Positions 7,360-13,644 of a DNA stretch of 23,502 nt are shown here, piece by piece. The stretch is taken from IMG/VR virus record IMGVR_UViG_3300037119_007624, positions 1 through 23,502 of that record. The stretch is one strand, 5' to 3'. Under the pieces are notes generated by a model. That model ran no database searches and had not been told where the DNA came from. It saw only the letters and a list, made by a program, of their open reading frames with translations. Origin of the DNA: a virus. A program made the translations under genes and the position numbers. Position 1 is the stretch's first letter; the number at the start of each line of letters is the position of its first letter.

Positions 7360-7938
7360 TTAGCAGGTCGGTTGGTAGGTGACCTCGTCGCTGGGGGGCT
7401 GGTCGCCCGCCGGCATCGGCAGCTGCGCGCCGCGGGCGTGCCGGCCGGTCTGGCCGACGAAACTGCCCGGATCCCCGGAGAGCATCTCGTCCACCGGGTA
7501 CGGCCAGGGCGTCGGGTCGGACACCGTGTCGATCACCGTGTCCGGGTCCGGGGTGTGCAGGTCCGGCGGCACCACGACCATCCCGGGCGGCGGTGGGCTC
7601 GGTACCCGGGACACGATCTGGGTACGCGCGTACGCGGCGAACGCGGCGGTCACCGCGGTCATGATGGTCGACTGCAGATAGGGGCTCAGCGCGAACCCGA
7701 AGGCCAGCGCCAGCGCCATGCCGGCCTGCACGAACCCGAGCACCGCCGGCGGTACCCGGTCGGCGGCGGCGAACGCGGCGGTGAGCAGCCCGGCCGCCGC
7801 GACGACCACGGCGTTGACCGCGCCTTGGAGCTCGGCGGAGAACGGGGCGTAGAACGCGGTGCCCAGCTGGGTGAGCACGGCGATCAGGCCCAGCCACAGC
7901 GCGGAGTCGCGCAGGAACACGGTGCGGAAGGCGGTCAT
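7360..7938 (-). CDS. Holin-like membrane protein with Pro-rich tail, 192 aa
   Basis: A 192-residue protein whose ATG 7938 overlaps the upstream stop (ATGA). Residues about 12-110 contain three to four hydrophobic segments: LWLGLIAVLTQLGTAFYAPF, then GAVNAVVVAAAGLLTAAFAA, then VLGFVQAGMALALAFGFALS, and a weaker one near TAVTAAFAAYA. The arrangement, including the LALAFGFALSP string, resembles actinophage holins encoded next to tail or lysis genes. The last 80 residues are Pro/Asp-rich and hydrophilic. Holins release endolysin at a set time, but no separate endolysin gene is visible here, so the holin call is an inference. Confidence 0.55.
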   Translation of the reverse strand: MTAFRTVFLRDSALWLGLIAVLTQLGTAFYAPFSAELQGAVNAVVVAAAGLLTAAFAAADRVPPAVLGFVQAGMALALAFGFALSPYLQSTIMTAVTAAFAAYARTQIVSRVPSPPPPGMVVVPPDLHTPDPDTVIDTVSDPTPWPYPVDEMLSGDPGSFVGQTGRHARGAQLPMPAGDQPPSDEVTYQPTC

Positions 7939-8534
7939 GGGTGGGTCCAGTTCTGCATCATCGCGGCCCGGGCGTCGGGGAGTCGGATCGCCCGGGTGCA
8001 CACCGCGCGGTGCAGGTCGTTGGCCATGTTGTTCTTGGCCTGCGCGCCCCGGGGCCCACTGCGCGGTTCGGGCCAGAGGTTGCGGGGGTCGGCCGGGGAC
8101 CCGCCGAGGGACAGCGGGATGAGGTGGTCTTCCTCCAGCTCGGCGTTGGGCACCGTGCCCAGGCCGTAGCGGGCCTTCTGCTGGTTCTTGAGGTTGGTGG
8201 TGTAGGCCGAGGGGGGTCGGACGGTCTTGGTCCAGTTCGGCTTGCAGATCGTGGTGTCGAGGGTCTGTTCGGTGACGTCGGGGTTGTGCGCGCCCGGGGT
8301 GCAGCGCAGGTCCGCGCGGCCGTCCACGACCGTGCACGGGCCGGCGTAGGGCTCCGCCGTCGGGGACAGGCCCACGGTCGGGGTAGGCGGGGCTGCGACG
8401 GGGGCGGCCGGGGTGGTCGAGGTGCCGATGGGGGGCAGCGGGGTGGGCGGGTTGGGGCTGCAGCCGCCGACCGTGATGACCACGATCAGCGCGACCGTTC
8501 CCCACCAGTACGCCCTTCGATTGGACATCATCAT
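7935..8534 (-). CDS. Lipoprotein with HNH-like DHLIPL motif, 199 aa
   Basis: A 199-residue protein with three tandem ATG starts (8534, 8531, 8528) and no clear ribosome site. Residues about 7-25 form a lipoprotein signal ending in the lipobox VGGC, followed by a Pro/Thr-rich linker to about residue 60. The rest matches a widespread bacterial secreted family: a CTPGAHNPDVT element, TICKPNWTKTVRPPSAYT, then EEDHLIPLSLGG, DPRNLWPEP and a final Lys/Asn/His-Cys region. The DHLIPL/NLWPEP pair resembles an HNH nuclease core with His near residue 137, but I know of no proven activity. It should sit on the outer face of the membrane of a lysogen or infected cell. A 10-bp-stem hairpin precedes it, so it may have its own transcript. 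Confidence 0.75.
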   Translation of the reverse strand: MMMSNRRAYWWGTVALIVVITVGGCSPNPPTPLPPIGTSTTPAAPVAAPPTPTVGLSPTAEPYAGPCTVVDGRADLRCTPGAHNPDVTEQTLDTTICKPNWTKTVRPPSAYTTNLKNQQKARYGLGTVPNAELEEDHLIPLSLGGSPADPRNLWPEPRSGPRGAQAKNNMANDLHRAVCTRAIRLPDARAAMMQNWTHP

Positions 8535-8550
8535 GTCATGTTACGGCATG

Positions 8551-8586
8551 GGGCCGCGCGACGGGAGCTCCCCGACCGCGCGGCCC
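8551..8586. terminator. Strong GC hairpin upstream of the HNH-like lipoprotein
   Basis: GGGCCGCGCG (8551-8560) pairs perfectly with CGCGCGGCCC (8577-8586). The 16-base loop itself contains the palindrome GGGAGCTCCC (8563-8572). It fills most of the 61-base gap between the stop at 8596 and the start at 8534. No T tract follows. It could end upstream transcription or act as a leader structure for the lipoprotein gene. Confidence 0.5.
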
Positions 8587-8595
8587 GCACATCGC

Positions 8596-9009
8596 TCACT
8601 GCGCGACGGGAGGTTCCGGCTCGGCCGGCAGCTGGGTGGCCTCCGGCGGGGCCGGCTCGGGCGTCGCGGCCTGGTGGCTGGCGGCGATCTTCTCGGTCTC
8701 CGCGGACAGCTTCGACACCTCGTCCTTGACCAGGTCGGCCACCGCCTGCACCTCGGCCTCGGACACCTGACCCTGGGCCTGGGCCTTGGTCAGCAGGTCG
8801 TCGATCGCGGCGATCAGGGCCGAGTCGGTGGCGGTCAGCGCCGCCACCTGGGCCTGGAGATCCTCGAATGCAGCCATAGCGTGGTGCTCCGTTCTCAGGT
8901 TGTACTCCCACAGATCGGTCTGATCCGCGGACAACTGGGCGATCTGATCCTGGAGGCTGTCGTTGCGCCGGCGCAACGACATCACCCACTGGCGCATCTC
9001 CGCGATCAT
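8596..9009 (-). CDS. Coiled-coil protein, 137 aa
   Basis: A 137-residue protein. ATG 9009 overlaps the upstream TGA (ATGA) and has a GGAG site nearby; an internal ATG at 8877 also has a GGAG, so a shorter form of 93 residues could be made. Residues about 8-35 and 45-110 show heptad-like spacing of L, I, V and A with many charged residues, which predicts long coiled coils. The last 25 residues are a Pro/Glu/Ala-rich tail. It has no signal or membrane segment. Coiled-coil proteins of this type accompany actinophage minor tail genes, but the function is unknown. Confidence 0.65.
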   Translation of the reverse strand: MIAEMRQWVMSLRRRNDSLQDQIAQLSADQTDLWEYNLRTEHHAMAAFEDLQAQVAALTATDSALIAAIDDLLTKAQAQGQVSEAEVQAVADLVKDEVSKLSAETEKIAASHQAATPEPAPPEATQLPAEPEPPVAQ

Positions 9010-9248
9010 TGCGTGCTGCTCCACAGGTAGTCCTCCTCGCGCCGGATGTAACGACCGGTGATCAGCCACCCGCCGCCGTCGTGCTCGCGCTCCAGCTGCG
9101 GGTCGTCGCAGGTGGCCTCACGGAGGAGCCCGTAGATTTCCGCGATGGCCTCGTCCACCTCCCGGGAGGGGCGGGCGTCGCTGACGTAGCGAGTGATCAC
9201 CAGCTCGTGCGCGGGCCGCTCCGGAACGCTCTCGTCGGGTTCCGTCAT
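9006..9248 (-). CDS. Hypothetical acidic protein, 80 aa
   Basis: An 80-residue protein starting at ATG 9248 with GGAGG six bases upstream, 12 bases past the stop of the pseudo-sortase gene. It is rich in D, E and R. A predicted helix around VDEAIAEIYGLLREA is followed by a beta-like GGGWLITGRYIRREEDYLW ending. It has no recognised family, signal or membrane segment. Its stop overlaps the next ATG, so the two are probably co-translated. It lies inside the envelope-directed module and could be a partner of its neighbours, but nothing in the sequence shows this. Confidence 0.6.
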   Translation of the reverse strand: MTEPDESVPERPAHELVITRYVSDARPSREVDEAIAEIYGLLREATCDDPQLEREHDGGGWLITGRYIRREEDYLWSSTQ

Positions 9249-9260
9249 GGCGGCCTCCGC

Positions 9261-9866
9261 TCAGGTGGTGAGGGCTCCGAAGGCCACCACGTTGTCCAGG
9301 GCCCCCCGGCGTGCGGTCTTGACCCCGTCCCCGACGGTGACCAGGCGCAGGGTCGGCATGGCCTGGTCGCTGTAGACCCAGTCGGTGGGGAACCGCTCCG
9401 CGTCGACCCGCTCGGTGTGCAGGATCGTGTAGCGACTAACGGTCCCATCGGAGCGGTGAACGGTCACCGTGTCGCCCTCGGTGACCTCACCCAGGTGGGC
9501 GAACAGGCCCGGCTGACCGCCGCCGCTGACCCGGCCGAGAATCACCGTGGGGGTGGTGGCGGTGGGGGCGCTGGCCCGCCAGTAGCCACCCTGCAGGGGC
9601 TGGGCCGCGGGTGGGGTGTCCACGGTCCCGTCGGGTCGCAGCCCGAGCGGGATCAGCATCGCGCCGACGATCCCGATGCGTTTGACGTCGACCGTGACCG
9701 GCTCCGCCAGCGGGGGCCGGGCCAGCACGTACGGGGGCACCGGGTCGTCATGCTGGCCGGCTGCAGTGGGTGGCTGCGGGGCCCCACTACAGCCGGCCAG
9801 CAGCACCAGGGCGAGCGTCGCTGACAGAAGGGCGATCACCCGCCGGGTGCGGGGAAGGAGTCTCAT
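9261..9866 (-). CDS. Sortase-fold lipoprotein lacking catalytic His and Cys (pseudo-sortase), 201 aa
   Basis: A 201-residue protein starting at ATG 9866, overlapping the stop of a 23-codon mini-ORF (ATGA). Residues 1-26 are a lipoprotein signal: basic RTRR, a hydrophobic core, lipobox LLAGC with Cys26. Residues about 55-199 follow actinobacterial class E/F sortases: an IGIVGAMLIPLGLRPDG start, TPTVILG, LFAHLGEVTEGDTVTV, FPTDWVYSD, PTLRLVT and a DNVVAFG end. In active members the strings are GHVD and LITCGG. Here they read GRVS (Arg112 for His) and LVTVGD (Val178 for Cys); Arg186/187 remain near the usual Arg site. Transpeptidase activity is therefore unlikely. A membrane-tethered binding or decoy role is inferred. 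Confidence 0.8.
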   Translation of the reverse strand: MRLLPRTRRVIALLSATLALVLLAGCSGAPQPPTAAGQHDDPVPPYVLARPPLAEPVTVDVKRIGIVGAMLIPLGLRPDGTVDTPPAAQPLQGGYWRASAPTATTPTVILGRVSGGGQPGLFAHLGEVTEGDTVTVHRSDGTVSRYTILHTERVDAERFPTDWVYSDQAMPTLRLVTVGDGVKTARRGALDNVVAFGALTT

Positions 9867-9934
9867 GCGCCGCCGGGGCCCGGAGCGGACATCAGGGAGC
9901 TGGGCCCCGGGCGCAGGGCGGATCGGGCGGGCAT
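9863..9934 (-). CDS. Possible 23-aa leader mini-ORF upstream of the pseudo-sortase
   Basis: A short frame from ATG 9934 has a GGAG site five bases upstream and ends with a TGA that overlaps the pseudo-sortase ATG (ATGA). The peptide is rich in P, G, A and S and shows no domain. The pseudo-sortase ATG lacks its own clear ribosome site, so coupling through this mini-ORF would explain how it is translated. The hairpin at 9873-9910 lies inside it. It may be a leader with no functional peptide. Confidence 0.35.
   Translation of the reverse strand: MPARSALRPGPSSLMSAPGPGGA
9873..9910. terminator. GC hairpin in the leader of the pseudo-sortase gene
   Basis: CCGGGGCCC (9873-9881) pairs perfectly with GGGCCCCGG (9902-9910) around a 20-base loop. 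It lies in the 80-base gap between 9947 and 9866, immediately before the pseudo-sortase start. It has no T tract. It could be a terminator, or a structure whose unfolding depends on translation of the mini-ORF. Confidence 0.4.
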
Positions 9935-9946
9935 CGCGACTCCATT

Positions 9947-10450
9947 TCAAGGCGGGGATGGAGCGTTCACGAGGTCTAACGAGGCGCCCGACGGGAGGAT
10001 ACGGGGAACGTCGAGGGGAGCATCGCGGGGAGCGTAACCGGTCCCCACGACGATCACCCCGGCCGGTGGCAGTGGGGGTTCGGCCTGGCTGTTGGAGTAG
10101 GCCAGGAACGTCGCGAGGATGGCGAACGCCAGCCCGACCCCGGCCACGATGTGCGCCCACAGCGCGCTCGCGCCGCGGTCCCGGCTCTCCGCGGCGGTCA
10201 TCCGCACGGTGACCTCGTCCAGGCCGTTCTCGATCCGCTGCAGCGTGCCCTCAATGTCGGCGACCCGGGTGTTGACGTGGGTGATCACGGCTTGGCGGGC
10301 CGCCGCGTTGGCCTCGGCGGCGGCGGCGATCTCCCGACGCAGCGCGATCATGTCCCCGCGGAGCATGGCGAGCTGACCGGCGGTGTGCACGCGGAGCGTC
10401 TCGATGGTCCACCGGCGCGGGACTCCGCCACCGTTGCCGACGTCGGTCAC
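9947..10450 (-). CDS. Coiled-coil membrane-anchored protein, 167 aa
   Basis: A 167-residue protein starting at GTG 10450, overlapping the upstream stop (GTGA). Residues about 15-90 are helical and charged with coiled-coil character (LRREIAAAAEANAAARQAV, then VADIEGTLQRIENGLDEVTV). A single transmembrane segment follows at about 97-118 (LWAHIVAGVGLAFAILATFL). A Pro-rich segment of about 48 residues ends the protein. Phage proteins with this cytoplasmic coiled coil plus one membrane helix are often found next to lysis genes, but I cannot name a family. It opens the membrane and lipoprotein cluster, and a hairpin-containing gap follows it. Confidence 0.65.
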   Translation of the reverse strand: MTDVGNGGGVPRRWTIETLRVHTAGQLAMLRGDMIALRREIAAAAEANAAARQAVITHVNTRVADIEGTLQRIENGLDEVTVRMTAAESRDRGASALWAHIVAGVGLAFAILATFLAYSNSQAEPPLPPAGVIVVGTGYAPRDAPLDVPRILPSGASLDLVNAPSPP

Positions 10451-10773
10451 GGCTTGCCCCGACGCTGCGGCCGGGCCACCAGCTCATACCCGGCGGTGCG
10501 CAGGGCCTGCTGCAGCCGCTCGGCGGCGGCGACGTCGGGGGCGCCCCCGGCGGCGACCAATGCGGTGATCGTCGGCTCGGGGGCGTCATCGGACTGTAGC
10601 GGGCGCACCTGGGTGACCGGCAGCCCGGCCTGCCCGGCGCCGTCGAGGTCAACCACCACGCTGGGCGGCAGGTAGGCGACCACGGTCCCGCGAGACACCT
10701 CCGCGCCGCGCTCGTCGCGGACCAAGACCCGCTGCTTGTCGCGCACCCACTGCGGGTAGTCGGGGATCTCCAT
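10447..10773 (-). CDS. Hypothetical protein, 108 aa
   Basis: A 108-residue protein starting at ATG 10773 with a GGGAG site four bases upstream, 11 bases past the stop of the 191-aa minor tail gene. The N-terminal half (about residues 14-60) looks like a small beta barrel with VLVRDERG and GTVVAYLPPSVVVDLDG. The second half is helical (AAAERLQQALRTAGYEL) with a basic C-terminus. It has no signal peptide or membrane segment. The family is unknown. The position at the end of the minor tail genes suggests a virion-associated or assembly role, without direct support. Confidence 0.6.
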   Translation of the reverse strand: MEIPDYPQWVRDKQRVLVRDERGAEVSRGTVVAYLPPSVVVDLDGAGQAGLPVTQVRPLQSDDAPEPTITALVAAGGAPDVAAAERLQQALRTAGYELVARPQRRGKP

Positions 10774-10784
10774 GGCGCTCCCGC

Positions 10785-11360
10785 CTAGTAGTCGACGCCG
10801 GTGCCGGCAGGAATGCCCTGGTCGGTGACCCACAGCGTGGGCGGCCACACCCCGCCGGTGGTGGCGCTGTAGATCCCGTAGGTGCGCCCCGAGTAGCAGT
10901 AGACCGCCAGCATGCAGCGCAGCGTGGTGCAGGTGGGCGGGCACGGGAACAGCGCGTCGACCACGCCCTCGCGGACGTTGCTGTTCTGCCCGACCAGGTG
11001 GGTGATCTGCCGCAGGATCGCCGAGCCGGACGCGATCGGTGCCGACCCGTCGATGGTGTAGTAGAGCGTCACGAGGGTCAGGGCGTCGCCGGTGCCGTCC
11101 ACCCAGGCCCCGACTCGGCCGCTGACCTGGTAGAGCCGACCGGGTGTGACGGTGGCGGTGACACCGACCACGGCGCGGTCGACGGGACCGGCCAACCCGC
11201 TGATGTTGCCCGCCGCGCGGACACGGTAGGCCACGATCCCGGTGCTGTACTGGGACCGCAGGGTGGCGCTCGGGATGGTCCGCCGGCCCTGCTCGGCGAC
11301 CTGGCGTTGCAGCGCGGCCAGCTGCTGCCCCGGGTCCAGGGGCACCTCGATGCGGCCCAT
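10785..11360 (-). CDS. Minor tail protein candidate, 191 aa
   Basis: A 191-residue protein starting at ATG 11360, sharing one base with the upstream stop (TGATG). It opens with MGRIEVPLDPGQQLAALQRQ, a short helix, then becomes beta-rich. A cluster of Cys residues (CPPTC, LRC, VYCYSG) lies near residues 149-165. The tight coupling to the preceding tail gene and the beta-rich sequence support a minor tail or fibre role. An N-terminal helix followed by beta sandwiches is usual in actinophage minor tail proteins. I do not recognise a specific family. Confidence 0.6.
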   Translation of the reverse strand: MGRIEVPLDPGQQLAALQRQVAEQGRRTIPSATLRSQYSTGIVAYRVRAAGNISGLAGPVDRAVVGVTATVTPGRLYQVSGRVGAWVDGTGDALTLVTLYYTIDGSAPIASGSAILRQITHLVGQNSNVREGVVDALFPCPPTCTTLRCMLAVYCYSGRTYGIYSATTGGVWPPTLWVTDQGIPAGTGVDY

Positions 11361-12517
11361 CAGGGGCTCACCAGCACCGAGGTGGTCTCCAGGCTGGCCG
11401 ACGCCAGGGTGTGCGTGACCCCGATCAGCCGCTGCGGGTAGACCCCGTCGACGATCCAGCTGTCGTCGGTGACGGCGAACAGCGCATTGTCCCCCAGTGC
11501 CCAGGTCCCGATCTCCGGGAACGATTCCGGGTCCACCTCGATCGTCCAGGTCCGGGCCGGGACCATGTTGGCGGTGACGAACGCGGCGGCCTGGCGGTCC
11601 AGTACGGGCTGCTCGGTGACCGAGGCGACCGAGGGCACCGCGGCGGTCTGCTCGGCGCTGCGCTCCAGCATGGGCCACCCCCGCGCGGTGTAGGTCAGAT
11701 CCTGGGCCACCCCGACCATCGGTGTGTCCGAGGAACCGGCGCTGTTCCCGGTCACGTAGCCGCGGAAGGCCATCCCCGAGGAGTCCCCGACCTCGGCGAT
11801 CGAAGTGATCGAGGTGGGGAAGTCCCAGGCCCAGGGCGAGGTGACCAGCCCGAGCCGGGGGTTGCCGATGTCTACGGTCCAGCTCAGGTTGCGCTGGAAG
11901 CTGTCGAGCACCGCGGTGAACCGGATGTCCGGGCCACCGGCCTCCTCGGAGAGCTGGGTGAGCCGCTCCAGCACCGAGGCCAGGTCCGCCGCGGTGTAGG
12001 TGCGCACCGTGTCGATCACGACCGGGGAGGTGGCGGCCGGCAGGTTCAGCGGCAGCGTCCGGCCGGTCCCGGTGGAGCCCAGTAGCAGCAGCGCCCGGGC
12101 GGTGGAGAACGGGTCGAGGCTGTAGGACACGTCGGCGCCGGTAGCCAGCGGGGTGAGCTCGAACCCGGCGGTGAGCACGGTCCGCGCGTCGAACACCTTG
12201 GCGATCGAGGTGCAGCCGAACTGGATGGTCGACCGGTCCGCGGCCACGTCGTGGGTGACCACCGGCCCGGCCCACAACGGCTGGTTGTTCCGGCACAGCA
12301 CCAGGCTCAGGTACCAGTGCGCGCCGGCCACCGAGCGGGCCCGGACCTGGTTGGAGTTCTCGGTGATCAGGTTGTCGGCCTGCAGCGGGCAGGTGATGGT
12401 CATCGTGCCGGTACGGGACAGGTCCAGGCTGTCGGTCCAGGTGAAGTCCGACATCGGCAGCTCGTCGAGGACTTCCCCGGTCGTCGTGCGCGCGATCAGG
12501 CACGAGTAGGTGGCCAC
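11360..12517 (-). CDS. Minor tail protein, probable baseplate hub/tail-associated protein, 385 aa
   Basis: A 385-residue protein starting at GTG 12517, four bases past the upstream stop. It begins MATYSCLIARTTTGEVLDEL, then shows a beta-rich N-terminal module (SLDLSRTGTMTITCPL, then WYLSLVLCRNNQPLWAG and STIQFGCTSIAKVFDAR). That layout is typical of the siphophage hub-like (gp27/Tal-type) fold at the tail tip. A helix-rich insert lies near 185-205 (LASVLERLTQLSEEAGG). The C-terminal part returns to beta strands, ending HTLASASLETTSVLVSP. It has no enzymatic motif. The hub assignment is inferred from order and N-terminal pattern; minor tail protein is the safe call. Confidence 0.7.
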   Translation of the reverse strand: MATYSCLIARTTTGEVLDELPMSDFTWTDSLDLSRTGTMTITCPLQADNLITENSNQVRARSVAGAHWYLSLVLCRNNQPLWAGPVVTHDVAADRSTIQFGCTSIAKVFDARTVLTAGFELTPLATGADVSYSLDPFSTARALLLLGSTGTGRTLPLNLPAATSPVVIDTVRTYTAADLASVLERLTQLSEEAGGPDIRFTAVLDSFQRNLSWTVDIGNPRLGLVTSPWAWDFPTSITSIAEVGDSSGMAFRGYVTGNSAGSSDTPMVGVAQDLTYTARGWPMLERSAEQTAAVPSVASVTEQPVLDRQAAAFVTANMVPARTWTIEVDPESFPEIGTWALGDNALFAVTDDSWIVDGVYPQRLIGVTHTLASASLETTSVLVSP

Positions 12518-12521
12518 GCGA

Positions 12522-13640
12522 TCACGTGATCTCGACGGTGCCCTGGATGACCAGGATCCCGGGCAGCGCGTAGCCGCCGGCCACGGTCGGGAACCCGGTC
12601 CCGGCGATCACCCCGGAGTCCAGCGACATCATGTAGGTGTGCAGGTCCGAGCGGCTGGTGCTGTAGGGAAAGTAGAGGTTCATCACCGTGGAGCTCGGCG
12701 GGATGAACGCCTTGCCAAGGTAGATCGCCTGCAGCACACCGGCGGGCCAATGCGCGTTGAGCTTGGCCAGGATCTGGGTCTCCTCCTGCGGCGCCGAGGT
12801 CAGCCCCGGCGGCAGGGTGGACCACACGTCGCCCCAGGTGGCGCCCATGGAGGCGCCGGCGCGGAAGATGTAGCGCAGGTGCAGCACCTTGCCGATCACG
12901 ATATAGCGACCGATCGCCGAAGCCCCGGCCCCGCCCAACGGGGTCGACCCCGAGGACGAGGTCAGGGTCGGGGTGAACGAGGTCCAGGCCATCGGGGTGG
13001 CCACGGTCACCCAGGTCGAGGTCAACCACACGTCGACCACGCCGGTGGCGGTCACCCGCAGGTCCCCGGTGTAGGACCCGGCCCGGGCCAGCGCCGCCGC
13101 CCCGATCGCCACCCGCAGCCCGCCGGCGGCCCGGGTGAACGGGCGCACGTCGGTCAGGGTCAGCGTGCCGTTGGTGGCGCACAGGATCTGGTAGAGGGCG
13201 ACGTAGCCGGCCGGGGTGGCCGGGACCGCCGGGGACGCGGCCGGGGTGCCGTCCACGGTGATCAGCTCGAACAGCTTGACGCCGCTGGCGTCGACGTCGG
13301 TGTCCCGGACCCGGGCGCACAGCACGTCGATGCGCGGGTTGCCGGCCGGCGCGGTGAGGCTGACGTTCGCCGCCGAGGGCCAGGTACACACGTAGGTGCC
13401 ACCCCCGGAGGTGGTCAGGATGCAGTGCCCGGCGGCCACCGACACCCGCGGCGCACCCGCGGTCCCGTTGGAGGTCGGCAAGAACGGGGTCACGCCACCG
13501 GGCAGCACCCCGGTCTCGGCGACGGTGTTGCTGGTGGGGTCCCGCCCGACCAGCGCGGACAGGGCGTAGCGGGCCTCGGACATGTTCAGCGCGGTGTTGA
13601 CGAACCACGGGTCGACAGTGCTCGCGACGGCGGTGCCCAT
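12522..13640 (-). CDS. Minor tail protein, 372 aa
   Basis: A 372-residue protein starting at ATG 13640; a GGAGATGAG ribosome site overlaps the stop of the Dit-like gene. Residues about 1-185 carry a module common in actinophage baseplate or fibre proteins: an early EARYALSALVGRD string, VSVAAGHCIL, NPRIDVLCARVRDTDVD, GTPAASPAVPATPAGYVALY, then LTLTDVRPFTRAAGG. Residues about 215-372 form a beta-rich C-terminal domain with GRYIVIGKVLHLRYIFRAG and a terminal VIQGTVEIT strand, perhaps the receptor-facing part. It has no signal peptide. The order distal tail protein, then this gene, then hub-like gene is unusual but plausible. Confidence 0.7.
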   Translation of the reverse strand: MGTAVASTVDPWFVNTALNMSEARYALSALVGRDPTSNTVAETGVLPGGVTPFLPTSNGTAGAPRVSVAAGHCILTTSGGGTYVCTWPSAANVSLTAPAGNPRIDVLCARVRDTDVDASGVKLFELITVDGTPAASPAVPATPAGYVALYQILCATNGTLTLTDVRPFTRAAGGLRVAIGAAALARAGSYTGDLRVTATGVVDVWLTSTWVTVATPMAWTSFTPTLTSSSGSTPLGGAGASAIGRYIVIGKVLHLRYIFRAGASMGATWGDVWSTLPPGLTSAPQEETQILAKLNAHWPAGVLQAIYLGKAFIPPSSTVMNLYFPYSTSRSDLHTYMMSLDSGVIAGTGFPTVAGGYALPGILVIQGTVEIT

Positions 13641-13644
13641 CGGC

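Noticed and set aside
9007-9069. Upstream start at 9069 for the coiled-coil protein
   Set aside because: It would overlap the 80-aa gene by 64 bases; ATG 9009 gives an ATGA overlap with a nearby GGAG site.
7360-9866. A separate endolysin gene in the lysis-like region
   Set aside because: No amidase, muramidase or peptidase motif is present in any product here; the only wall-hydrolase-like motifs in the window are inside the tape measure.
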